Part shown: positions 43,089 to 51,175 of the stretch, piece by piece
How the letters are laid out: each line of letters opens with the position of its first letter
Position numbering within the stretch: the first letter of the stretch is position 1
Source: Actinoplanes sp. M2I2
Lineage (GTDB): Bacteria > Actinomycetota > Actinomycetes > Mycobacteriales > Micromonosporaceae
Length of the DNA stretch: 64,000 bases
NCBI RefSeq assembly: GCF_023544445.1
Contig: NZ_JALPVJ010000009.1
Span: 1-64,000, forward strand
Direction of reading: 5' to 3'
Notes under the pieces: generated by a model
What the model was told of the DNA's origin: nothing
The model's database searches: none
What the model saw: only the letters and a program-made list of their open reading frames with translations
Program-made: the position numbers and the translations under genes

Positions 43089-44439
43089 CGGAAGCCTCCT
43101 GGTCGAGAGCGTCGAGGGCCGCACGCAACGCCGCGACATCCTCGGTCAGGTCGCGCGGCGTGGCCCCGTCGAGCACCCTACGCATCAGAGCCGACCCGAC
43201 CACAACACCGTCCCCCGCGCGTCCCGCCTCGGCCGCCTGCCCGGGCCCGGAAACCCCGAACCCGATCAACACCGGCAACCGCCCCACCGGCCCGTGCGAG
43301 GGCGTCGCGCCCGCCAGGGGCGGCGGGAAAGCACGGGCGCCGAGGCTGGTGCTGGTGCCCATGTCGGTGGCAGTGGCGGCATCCGTGCTCGAGGTTGTGC
43401 CGGTGGCGATGCTGATGGCGGCGCCCGCGCTGGTGCTGGTGCCTGTGCGGGGGCTGGCCGGGGCCGAAGTCGCGGCCGCCTGCGCTGCCTTGATCCGCGT
43501 GGCCAGGGTGGCGGCGGAGGCGGCCAGGGAGTCGCGTTCGCCGGTGGTGCCCATGCGGCTGATCGCGTAGATGTAGCCCCGGCTGCGCCGGACAATCTCG
43601 GCCAGCCGCTCGTCGGAGGTGACCGGAGCGACCAGCAGGGTCAGGTCGACGCCGGCCTCGGCCGCCGCCCGCTCGACCTCGCCGGCCTCGTCGAGCGGCA
43701 GGTCGGGCACGATCAGGCCGTGGACTCCGGCCTCGGCCAGCCGCCGGCAGAAGACCGCCGGACCCGGCCGGAACACCAGGTTGGCGTAGGTGAAGGCGAT
43801 CAGCGGGACCCGCAGCCGACCCCGCGCCTCGTGGAGCTCACGCAGGATCGACGTCATCGTGACGCCGCGGGCCAGGGCCCGGTCGGCGCTCTGCTGCACG
43901 GTGGTGCCGTCGAGCATGGGGTCGGAGAACGGCAGCCCGATCTCGACCGCGTCCGCCCCTGCTTCCTGCATGGCCAGCAGATAGTCGATCCAGTTGTCGG
44001 TGACGCCCGCCGTCAGGTAGGGCACCAGCAGCTTGCGCCCCGGCCGGCCCGCCCCGGCCGCCGCCCGACCAGCGAGCGGATCAGCGCCACCCCCGCCGCC
44101 GGCCAGCGGACCAGTACCGCCCGCGCCACCAGGCCCCGGCTTCGCCCCAGCATCCCCGCCAGGCCCCGGCTCAGCGACAGCGTCCCCGTCGGAACCGCCA
44201 GTTCCCGGCTCAGGCTCAGCATTCCCGCCGGCACCGCCAGGTCCCGGATCGCCGCCCGCCGCCCCGCCGGCCCGGCGAGTTGCGAGTTTCTGGACGCCCG
44301 GCGCTTCGTCCGCTTGGTCGGCTTGGTCGGCTTCGAGGCCGGAGCGGTGGATCACGGGCTTGTCGGCCGGGAGTGGACGGTTGGCGGCGGGGTGGGCCGG
44401 GCCCAGGAGGCTGCGGCCGGCGGCCTGCTTCGCGGTCAT
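43045..44439 (-). CDS. trpA: Tryptophan synthase alpha chain with long N-terminal extension and internal insertion
   Basis: 464 residues, against about 265 for normal TrpA. The catalytic barrel is recognisable from residue 136: KLLVPYLTAGVTD, VEIGLPFSDPMLDG (both catalytic acids intact), AFTYANLVF, and SRMGTTGERDSL. Two features are odd. Residues 1 to about 125 are a Gly/Pro/Ala/Asp low-complexity extension, and about 68 Ala/Ser/Thr/Gly residues (43280-43485) interrupt the fold between TRIKAAQ and LPVLIGFGVSGP, which are normally adjacent. It cleaves indole-3-glycerol phosphate for TrpB. Its ATG overlaps the trpB stop by four bases. It may be a second, dispensable copy. Confidence 0.85.
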   Translation of the reverse strand: MTAKQAAGRSLLGPAHPAANRPLPADKPVIHRSGLEADQADQADEAPGVQKLATRRAGGAAGGDPGPGGAGGNAEPEPGTGGSDGDAVAEPGPGGDAGAKPGPGGAGGTGPLAGGGGGADPLAGRAAAGAGRPGRKLLVPYLTAGVTDNWIDYLLAMQEAGADAVEIGLPFSDPMLDGTTVQQSADRALARGVTMTSILRELHEARGRLRVPLIAFTYANLVFRPGPAVFCRRLAEAGVHGLIVPDLPLDEAGEVERAAAEAGVDLTLLVAPVTSDERLAEIVRRSRGYIYAISRMGTTGERDSLAASAATLATRIKAAQAAATSAPASPRTGTSTSAGAAISIATGTTSSTDAATATDMGTSTSLGARAFPPPLAGATPSHGPVGRLPVLIGFGVSGPGQAAEAGRAGDGVVVGSALMRRVLDGATPRDLTEDVAALRAALDALDQEASADRAAYAEVSGDRR

Positions 44440-45587
44440 GCGACGGCTCCCAGCGTGGCCATGTCCTTGTCGCCCCGGCCGGACAGGGTGAGAACCACCC
44501 GTGAACCGGCGGGCAGCAGCGGGCTGCCCGCCTCGCGCAGCACCCAGGCCACCGCGTGGGCCGTCTCGAGGGCGCAGATGATGCCCTCGGCCCGGGCCAG
44601 GCGCCGCACCGCGAGCACGACCTCGTCGTCCTTGACCGTGTGATATTCGGCCCGGCCGACGGCGCCCAGATGCGCGTGCTCGGGTCCGATGCCGGGATAG
44701 TCGAGCCCGGCCGCGATCGACTCGGCCTCGGCGACCTGGCCGTCGGCGTCCTGCAGGACCATCGAGCGGGCGCCGTGCACGACGCCGGGGAGGCCGTTGC
44801 TCATGGCGGCGCCGCCGGCTGCCTCGACCCCGACCAGGCGGGCGGGCGTGTCGACGAAGCCGGCGAACGTGCCGGCCGCGTTGGAGCCGCCGCCCACGCA
44901 GGCCACGACCACGTCGGGCACCCGGGTCACCTGGCGGCGGGCCTCGTCGCCGATCACGCGTTGCAGCTCGCGCACCATCCATGGGTAGGGGTGCGGGCCG
45001 CCGACCGAGCCGAGCAGGAAGTGGGCGTCGTCCACGTCGGCCACCCAGTTGCGCATCGCCTCGTTGGTCGCGTCCTTGAGCGTACGGCTGCCGGTGGTGA
45101 CCGGGACGACGGCGGCGCCCAGGGTCGTCATGCGCAGGACGTTGAGCTGTTGCCGCTCGATGTCGCGCTCGCCCATGTAGATCGTGGCCTCGAGGCCGAG
45201 CAGCGCGGCCGCGGTGGCCGTGGCGACTCCGTGCTGGCCGGCGCCCGTCTCGGCGATCAGCCGGGTCTTGCCCATCCGGCGGGCGAGCAGCGCCTGACCG
45301 AGCACGTTGTTGATTTTGTGCGAGCCGGTGTGGGCCAGGTCCTCGCGCTTGAGCAGCAGCTCGATGCCGAGTTCGGCCGACAGCCGCCGGGCCGGCGTGA
45401 GCGGCGTGGGACGGCCGGCGTACACGTCCAGCAGTTCGTCGAGTTCGGCCCGGAAGGCGGGATCGGCCCACGCGTCGCGGAAGGCCGCCGCCAGCGCCCC
45501 GCAGGCGGGGACGAGAGACTCGGGAACGAACCGGCCGCCGAAGTCGCCGAAGCGACCGGCGACCGGTTCGATCATTGAGATGGACAT
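44436..45587 (-). CDS. trpB: Tryptophan synthase beta chain
   Basis: 383 residues, normal TrpB1 length. It starts MSISMIEPVAGRFGDFGGRFVPESLVPA, and the PLP lysine is in LAHTGSHKINNVLGQALLA. The catalytic glutamate is in AETGAGQHGVATA and the PLP-phosphate loop is GGGSNA. It condenses indole with L-serine. A GGAGG ribosome site lies six bases before the ATG. It is the first gene of trpB-trpA-gntR; no trpC or other pathway genes are here. Two identical palindromes upstream suggest control by the GntR protein rather than by attenuation. Confidence 0.95.
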   Translation of the reverse strand: MSISMIEPVAGRFGDFGGRFVPESLVPACGALAAAFRDAWADPAFRAELDELLDVYAGRPTPLTPARRLSAELGIELLLKREDLAHTGSHKINNVLGQALLARRMGKTRLIAETGAGQHGVATATAAALLGLEATIYMGERDIERQQLNVLRMTTLGAAVVPVTTGSRTLKDATNEAMRNWVADVDDAHFLLGSVGGPHPYPWMVRELQRVIGDEARRQVTRVPDVVVACVGGGSNAAGTFAGFVDTPARLVGVEAAGGAAMSNGLPGVVHGARSMVLQDADGQVAEAESIAAGLDYPGIGPEHAHLGAVGRAEYHTVKDDEVVLAVRRLARAEGIICALETAHAVAWVLREAGSPLLPAGSRVVLTLSGRGDKDMATLGAVA

Positions 45588-45600
45588 GCGCCGCCTCCAA

Positions 45601-45655
45601 AGTTCTAGAACTCTCTCCCGCAGTGTTGCACAACGCGGTCGAGAGTTCTAGAACT
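45601..45655. promoter_or_regulatory. Two perfect AGTTCTAGAACT palindromes upstream of trpB (probable GntR operators)
   Basis: AGTTCTAGAACT occurs at 45601-45612 and 45644-45655, their centres 43 bases apart, about four helical turns. The flanks also mirror one another (GAGAGTTCTAGAACT). A TCTAGA core is typical of HutC-subfamily GntR operators (compare the DasR box ACTGGTCTAGACCAGT). The spacing would suit looping or cooperative binding at the trpBA promoter. Confidence 0.75.
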
Positions 45656-45664
45656 ATTGGGCGG

Positions 45665-46801
45665 TTACTTCTTGGCCGCTGCCTCGTAGAGCGACTCGGG
45701 GGCGACCGCACCGGCGAAGACCCGGCCGTCGTCCACGATCAGCACGCTGAACAGCGATCCGGAGAAGACCCGGCCCTTGCCCCACGTGCCGCTCGCCTCG
45801 GGCAGCATGGTCAGCAGGCCCTCGGCCTGCTTGGCCTCGGCGCTCGACGAGTCGCCGCCCTCCGGCAGCTTGGCCGTGACGATGGACGCCCAGCCCTCAC
45901 CGATCACCTTGGGCGCCTCGGCACCCTTGGCCTTGGCTGCGGCCGGCGGCACGGCCTCGCGCTCCTTGGCCGCCTTCTCGGCGTCCTTGTGCAGCTGGTT
46001 GACGTTCGACTCGGTCACCTTCGCGCCCGGCGGCGGGTTGAAGGCGAACTGCTGGGCGTCGGGCGTCTCGAAGCTGATCTGCGTGAACGCCACCCGGATG
46101 GCCGGGCTGGTCGCGTTCTTGGCGTAGACGTCGACGCGCAGCGGGATGTGCTTCTCGGCGTCGACCGCCAGCCGCACCTGACCGATCAGCGACCGCTCCG
46201 CCTTCGGCGTCAGCACCAGCTCGTACGCGTCCCGGTCGGCCACCTTGGCGGCGCCGGTCGTCGACACCTTGGTCGTGTCGTCGATCGCGGCCAGCGCGGC
46301 GTCGGCCGCACCCTGCGGCGTCGTCGGCACGCCCGTGGGCAGCTCCTGCGGCTTCTTACCGGCCTCGGCCGGCACCTTCAGGTGCGTGGCCTTGTTGCCC
46401 TCGCTCTGCCACAGCCACACGTCCGGGCCGTTGCGGATGACGTCGGTCTCGCCCGCCGTGCCGACCAGCGCGAACCGGGCCTTGTCCTCACCGGCGTACC
46501 AGACCCGCGCGGTGTTGCTGCCGGCGACCAGGTTGGCCAGCGCGGCCTGCCCGGACGCCCCGTCGGTGAGCCCGGAAATCTTGGGCAGACCGAGATCGGC
46601 ACTCTGCACGATGGTGCCGGAAAGCCCGTCGACCCTGGCGTTCTGCAGGTCGACGAGCAGTTGTGCGGCGCTGCGCTCGGGCAACGCCGGATCGGCGCTC
46701 GCAACGATCGTCCCCGCCGCGGCGCCGCCACCGATGACGACGACCGCTGCGGCCGACGGTACGAGCCAGCGAAGCGCCGGCCTTGACCTGAACACGGACA
46801 C
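45665..46801 (-). CDS. LolA-like outer-membrane-carrier-fold protein (secreted/membrane-anchored)
   Basis: 378 residues from the GTG at 46801, which sits eight bases after GGAGG; an in-frame GTG nine codons upstream is less likely. An N-terminal membrane anchor (about 8-30) is followed by the periplasmic-type LolA/LppX beta fold: VDGLSGTIVQSADLGLP, NTARVWYAGEDKARFALVG, VIRNGPDVWLW and VAFTQISFETPDAQQFAFNPP. In actinobacteria such proteins often lie beside two-component genes and may bind lipid or sense the envelope. It is divergent from the OmpR-type regulator. Confidence 0.78.
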   Translation of the reverse strand: MSVFRSRPALRWLVPSAAAVVVIGGGAAAGTIVASADPALPERSAAQLLVDLQNARVDGLSGTIVQSADLGLPKISGLTDGASGQAALANLVAGSNTARVWYAGEDKARFALVGTAGETDVIRNGPDVWLWQSEGNKATHLKVPAEAGKKPQELPTGVPTTPQGAADAALAAIDDTTKVSTTGAAKVADRDAYELVLTPKAERSLIGQVRLAVDAEKHIPLRVDVYAKNATSPAIRVAFTQISFETPDAQQFAFNPPPGAKVTESNVNQLHKDAEKAAKEREAVPPAAAKAKGAEAPKVIGEGWASIVTAKLPEGGDSSSAEAKQAEGLLTMLPEASGTWGKGRVFSGSLFSVLIVDDGRVFAGAVAPESLYEAAAKK

Positions 46802-46904
46802 GATGTCCACCTCCCGTTGATCTGCCACAAGAGTGCGCCCGCACCGCTGTGACCGGGCTGAGAGCAGCCCCTAGGGGTTGCCCCTGTCATGCCAAGGTAG
46901 TGGG

Positions 46905-47564
46905 GTGCGGTTGCTGGTGGTGGAAGACGAAGCGCGGCTTGCCGCCGCGCTGCAGCGTGGGTTGCAGGCCGAGGGATTCGCGGTCGACGTGTCGGGCGAC
47001 GGGCAGGACGGCCTCGAGCTGGCCCGGCACGGTGGCTACGACGCGATGATTCTCGACGTGATGCTGCCCCGGCTGAGCGGCTATCGGGTGGTGCGTCAGC
47101 TGCGCGCCGAGCAGAACTGGGTGCCGGTGCTCATGCTGTCGGCCAAGGACGGCGAGTACGACCAGGCCGACGGCCTGGACTGCGGCGCCGACGACTATCT
47201 GACCAAGCCTTTCTCGTACGTCGTCCTGCTCGCCCGGCTGCGGGCGCTGCTGCGCCGCGGGGTGCACGAGCGCCCGACCGTGCTGCGGCACGGCGACGTC
47301 GAGCTCGACCCGGCCGAGCGGCGGGTGATGGTGGCCGGCGACGAGGTGACGCTCACGGCCCGCGAGTTCGCGCTGCTCGAATATCTGATGCGCCGCCCGG
47401 GCGAGGTGGTCAGCAAGATCGAGCTGCTCGACCACGTGTGGGACGCGGCGATCGAGACCGCCCCCAACGCCGTCGAGGTGTACGTCGGCTATCTGCGCCG
47501 CAAGATCGGGCGGGATCGGCTCGAGACCGTGCGCGGAGCGGGCTACCGGCTGGCCGCGGTCTGA
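46905..47564 (+). CDS. OmpR-family response regulator
   Basis: 219 residues from a GTG. The receiver domain has LLVVEDEARL, ILDVMLPRLSG (phospho-acceptor) and KPFSYVVLLARLRALLRR. The winged-helix effector has VTLTAREFALLEYLMRRPGEVVSKIELLDHVWD and VEVYVGYLRRKIGRD. Its partner kinase follows 34 bases later. It is divergent from the LolA-like gene, and the CCCCTAGGGG palindrome in the gap could be its operator. Targets may include that gene and the YcnI-like gene downstream. Confidence 0.93.
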   Translation: MRLLVVEDEARLAAALQRGLQAEGFAVDVSGDGQDGLELARHGGYDAMILDVMLPRLSGYRVVRQLRAEQNWVPVLMLSAKDGEYDQADGLDCGADDYLTKPFSYVVLLARLRALLRRGVHERPTVLRHGDVELDPAERRVMVAGDEVTLTAREFALLEYLMRRPGEVVSKIELLDHVWDAAIETAPNAVEVYVGYLRRKIGRDRLETVRGAGYRLAAV

Positions 47565-47598
47565 TGCCGGGCCTCGATCCGGCGCCGGGCCGGCCGCG

Positions 47599-48954
47599 GT
47601 GAAACGCCTGGGGGAGATCAGCCTGCGGGGCCGGCTCGTCCTGGTCTCGGTGCTGGCCCTGACCGCCGGGCTCGCCGTCGGCGGGGTCCTGCTGGTCGGG
47701 GTGCTCAACTTCGCGCTGTTGCGCGCGGTCAACACCGAGGCCCTGGACACCGCGCGGGGCGTGGCCAAGCTCGTCGACCAGAAGTCGCTGAGCGAGCGCA
47801 TCGAGGTCAACCCGGCGATGCAGGTGCAGGTCATCGACGCGAGCGGCCGGGTGCTGGCCCTCTCGCCGGGCGCCGACCGGCTGACCCCCATGCTCTACCA
47901 GGACGAGCTGCGCGACCTCGCCGACGAGCAGGTGCGCGACATCCCGGGCAGCCGGATCGGCCTGTCCGGGGGTGGCGCCCGCGTGGTGATGAAGGTGGCC
48001 GGGCCGCCGACCGACCCGGTGCGGGTGCTGGTCGCCCGCTCCACCAACGATCTCAGCCAGGGCGTGCACATCCTGCGGGTGGCCCTGCTGGTGACCTTTC
48101 CCTTGCTGATCGGGCTGCTGGCCGCTGTGCTGTGGCGGGTGCTCGGGGCCGTGCTGCACCCGGTGGACGCGCTCCGGGCCGGAGCCGAGGAGATCACCGG
48201 GGGTACGAGGGAAGGACGGCTGCCCGTGCCGGAGTCACGCGACGAGATCCACCGGCTCGCGGTCACGCTGAACGGCATGCTGCACCGGCTCGAGTCGGCC
48301 CGGGTCCGGCAGCGCGCCTTCGTCGCCGACGCCGCGCACGAGCTGCGCAGCCCGCTGACCAACATGCGGACCGAGCTGGAGGTCGCCCAGCGGCTGCCGG
48401 ACACCGACTGGCAGGCGCTCTCGCACGACCTGCTGACCGACGTCGACCGGCTCAGCCGGCTCGTCGACGACCTGCTGCTGCTCGCCCGGTCCGACGACGG
48501 CGGCGGCCGGGCCGTGTCGGCGCCGTTCCGCTCGGTCGACCTGGGCGCGCTGGTCGGCGACGTGGCCGACCGCTACCCGACGGTCACCTTCGTCCGGCCC
48601 GCGGCGCCGACGGAGGTCACCGGTGAGCCGGACGCTCTGGGCCGCGTGGTCGCTAATCTGCTGGACAACGCCGTCCGGCACGCCACATCACGGGTCGACG
48701 TGGCCGTGACGGCCAACGGCACGCATCGGCTGATCACCGTGACCGACGACGGCCCGGGCATCCCGGCGGCCGACCGGGAGCGGGTCTTCGACCGCTTCAC
48801 CCGGCTCGACGACGCGCGGGCCCGGGACGCCGGCGGGTCGGGGCTGGGCCTGGCCATCGTGCGCGAGCTGACCCGGCGGCACGGCGGCACGGTGACCCTG
48901 GGCGACGCCGATCCCGGGCTGCGGGTCGACGTACGGCTCCCGGCCCTGAGATAG
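47599..48954 (+). CDS. Sensor histidine kinase with HAMP domain
   Basis: 451 residues from a GTG. Two membrane helices (about 12-38 and 155-180) flank a ~115-residue extracellular sensor domain. The HAMP linker follows, then the phospho-accepting histidine in AFVADAAHELRSPLTNMRTELEV (near residue 250). The HATPase domain has NLLDNAVRHA, VTDDGPGIPAADRERVFDRF and GGSGLGLAIVRELTRRHGG. It is a typical class I actinobacterial kinase, partner of the OmpR-type regulator just upstream. A CCGGAGCCGGCTCCGG palindrome follows the stop and may terminate the transcript. Confidence 0.93.
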   Translation: MKRLGEISLRGRLVLVSVLALTAGLAVGGVLLVGVLNFALLRAVNTEALDTARGVAKLVDQKSLSERIEVNPAMQVQVIDASGRVLALSPGADRLTPMLYQDELRDLADEQVRDIPGSRIGLSGGGARVVMKVAGPPTDPVRVLVARSTNDLSQGVHILRVALLVTFPLLIGLLAAVLWRVLGAVLHPVDALRAGAEEITGGTREGRLPVPESRDEIHRLAVTLNGMLHRLESARVRQRAFVADAAHELRSPLTNMRTELEVAQRLPDTDWQALSHDLLTDVDRLSRLVDDLLLLARSDDGGGRAVSAPFRSVDLGALVGDVADRYPTVTFVRPAAPTEVTGEPDALGRVVANLLDNAVRHATSRVDVAVTANGTHRLITVTDDGPGIPAADRERVFDRFTRLDDARARDAGGSGLGLAIVRELTRRHGGTVTLGDADPGLRVDVRLPALR

Positions 48955-49071
48955 AGACCGGAGCCGGCTCCGGAAAAGAAAAAGACGCGGGGAACTTTTC
49001 CGCGGCGGGGCCCGACCAACGAGGAGTGCCCGGCACCGGGCGGAATCCCCCTCGCGGAAGGTACGACAAGG

Positions 49072-49821
49072 ATGTCCCTGATCAAGCGCTCGGCACTGGT
49101 GGGCGCCACCGTCGCCGGGCTCACCCTGGCACTGGCCGCCCCGGCCGCCGCCCACGTCACGGTGAACCCCGACACCGCGACCGCCGGCGGGTACGCCAAG
49201 GTCACCTTCCGGGTGCCCAACGAGTCCGACAAGGACTCCACGACCAAGGTCGAGGTCAATCTGCCGGCCGACAAGCCGATCGCCTCGGTGTCGGTCAAGC
49301 CGGTCACCGGCTGGGACGTGGCCACCACCGTCTCGAAGCTCGCCAAGCCGCTGGAGGCGCACGGCGCGCAGATCACCGAAGCCGTCTCCAAGATCACCTG
49401 GACGGCCAAGGGCGGATTCGAGGTCAAGCCGGGTCAGTTCCAGGAGTTCGACGTCTCGATGGGCCCGCTGCCCGAGTCGGGCGAGATGATCTTCAAGGCG
49501 CTCCAGACGTACTCGGACGGCACGGTCGTGCGCTGGATCGACGAGCCGTCCACCGACGGCACGGAGCCCGAGTCGCCCGCTCCCGTGCTGAAGATCGGGG
49601 CCGCGGCCGCCGAGGGCGGCGACACCGCCGCGGCCGCTCCCGCCGCCACCGCGGTGGCCGAGCCCGCCGCCGAGGAGTCGAACAGCTCGAACGGCTTCGG
49701 CATCGCCGGGCTGGTCGCCGGGGTGCTCGCGCTGATCGTGGCCATGCTGGCCTACGCGCGTTCGGGCCGCCGCCCGGAACCCGCCGGCGCGCCGGCCGAG
49801 AAGCCGTCTTCGGACAAGTAG
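49072..49821 (+). CDS. YcnI-like copper-binding membrane protein
   Basis: 249 residues. The signal peptide ends in AAPAAAHVTV, so the mature protein begins with the histidine that binds copper in YcnI (DUF1775). The beta-sandwich domain follows (about 30-160; VTFRVPNESDKDSTTKVEVNLPADKP, VKPVTGWDV, FDVSMGPLPESGEMIFKALQTYSDGTVVRWID). An Ala/Glu linker leads to a single C-terminal membrane helix (about 208-228). It should hold Cu(II) outside the membrane. No copA, copC or copD gene is seen nearby. Confidence 0.88.
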   Translation: MSLIKRSALVGATVAGLTLALAAPAAAHVTVNPDTATAGGYAKVTFRVPNESDKDSTTKVEVNLPADKPIASVSVKPVTGWDVATTVSKLAKPLEAHGAQITEAVSKITWTAKGGFEVKPGQFQEFDVSMGPLPESGEMIFKALQTYSDGTVVRWIDEPSTDGTEPESPAPVLKIGAAAAEGGDTAAAAPAATAVAEPAAEESNSSNGFGIAGLVAGVLALIVAMLAYARSGRRPEPAGAPAEKPSSDK

Positions 49822-49827
49822 CGCGGC

Positions 49828-49853
49828 GTGAGGAGGGGGACACCCCTCCTCAC
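49828..49853. terminator. Perfect 11-bp bidirectional hairpin
   Basis: GTGAGGAGGGG (49828-49838) pairs perfectly with CCCCTCCTCAC (49843-49853) around a GACA loop, between the convergent YcnI-like and AAA+ genes. Confidence 0.8.
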
Positions 49854-49872
49854 ACGCCCGGCGGCAGCGAGG

Positions 49873-51090
49873 TCACCGCCGGCGCTTTTTCAGGTACGCG
49901 GCCAGCTCGTCGTACTCGCCCGACTCGTTGGCGAACATGGCGACGTTGCGAGCCGTCGCGAACCAGCCGTCGGTGGACGGGCGGATCTCGCGGACGGCGT
50001 CGAGCACGTCCTGCTGGTTGATCATGCGGATCTCGCCGGTCGCGATGGAGTCGCGCATGGCGAACTCGGCCGCGGTCTCGCAGATGTGGGCCAGGTCGGC
50101 GCCGGAGTAGTTCTCGGTCACGTCGGCGACCCGGCCCAGGTCGACGGCCGCCACCGGGCGGTCGCGCAGGTGGTACTGCAGGATCGCCGCCCGGGCCGGC
50201 TTGTCGGGCGGGAGGACCAGCAGCGTACGGTCCAGGCGCCCGGGACGGCGCAGGGCCGGGTCGATGTCCCAGGGCGCATTGGTGGCGGCCAGCACGAAGA
50301 CACCGTCGTTGTTGCCGTCGACGCCGTCGAGCTCGGTGAGCAGCTGGTTGACCACGGTACGCATGGACGACGAGGCGAGCTGGCTGCGCTTGTGGCCGAG
50401 CGCGTCGATCTCGTCGAGGAACAGCACACACGGGGCGTGCCCGCGCGCCGAGTCGAACAGGTCGTGCAGGTTGCGCTCGGAGCTGCCGATCCACATGTTG
50501 AGCACGTCGGTGATCGACAGCGAGATGAACGCGGCGCCCATCTCCCCCGCGACGGCCCGGGCCAGGAAGGTCTTGCCGCAGCCGGGCGGGCCGTACAGCA
50601 GCAGGCCGCCGCGCAGGCTCTTGCCGAACAGCGTCCGCAGCTTGGGGTTCTTGAGCGGCCCGAGGAACGACACCTCGAGGCGCTTCTTGACCTCCTGCAT
50701 GCCGCCCACGTCGGCGAGCGTGATCGTCGACCGCTCGATGTCGAAGGTCCGGTCCTCCTCGCCCCGCACCGGCTCGGGCTCGTCCGAGAAGCGCGGCGGC
50801 ACGATGTCGCCGAGTTCCTGCTCCATCGCGGCCCAGTCGACGCCGTCCGCCGGCTTGGCCGGCGCTTTCTCACCCGGGGCCGGCTGCGGCTCACCGAGGG
50901 CGGAGCTCATCAGTTTCCGGGCGGCGCCGTTACCGGGCTCCCGGGCCAGCACCTGAGCCGCGTGCCCGATCGCCTCGGCCCCTCGCCCGGCCCCGACCAG
51001 CAGCTCGGCGAGGTGCAGGCGCAGCGTCAGGTCGTCGGGCCGGGCCTCGACGGCCGCGGTGAGGCTGTCGATCAAGGGCGAGTCGCTCAT
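49873..51090 (-). CDS. AAA+ ATPase with N-terminal TPR-like region (FtsH/Vps4-type ATPase)
   Basis: 405 residues. The N-terminal ~65 residues look like tetratricopeptide-type helices (LRLHLAELLVGAGRGAEAIGHAAQVLAREPGNGAARKL). The AAA+ core follows: ITLADVGGMQEVKKRLEVSFLGPLKNP, Walker A GPPGCGKTFLARAVAGEMG, Walker B VLFLDEIDALG and an arginine-finger segment in DPALRRPGRLDRTLLV. There is no protease or membrane domain, so it is a stand-alone unfoldase or remodeller of unknown substrate. It is similar to ATPases found alone in many actinomycetes. It stops at a shared hairpin. Confidence 0.85.
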   Translation of the reverse strand: MSDSPLIDSLTAAVEARPDDLTLRLHLAELLVGAGRGAEAIGHAAQVLAREPGNGAARKLMSSALGEPQPAPGEKAPAKPADGVDWAAMEQELGDIVPPRFSDEPEPVRGEEDRTFDIERSTITLADVGGMQEVKKRLEVSFLGPLKNPKLRTLFGKSLRGGLLLYGPPGCGKTFLARAVAGEMGAAFISLSITDVLNMWIGSSERNLHDLFDSARGHAPCVLFLDEIDALGHKRSQLASSSMRTVVNQLLTELDGVDGNNDGVFVLAATNAPWDIDPALRRPGRLDRTLLVLPPDKPARAAILQYHLRDRPVAAVDLGRVADVTENYSGADLAHICETAAEFAMRDSIATGEIRMINQQDVLDAVREIRPSTDGWFATARNVAMFANESGEYDELAAYLKKRRR

Positions 51091-51175
51091 GACAGCGCAT
51101 TATGCCCGCGGCGACCATACGGAAAGGCCGCCGGGGCACGCCCCGACGGCCTTCGACGTTCTGGCAAGCCGTGGA

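Noticed and set aside
43045..44439. trpA as a pseudogene
   Set aside because: The frame is open throughout, catalytic residues are intact and it is coupled to trpB, so disruption is not shown despite the insertions.
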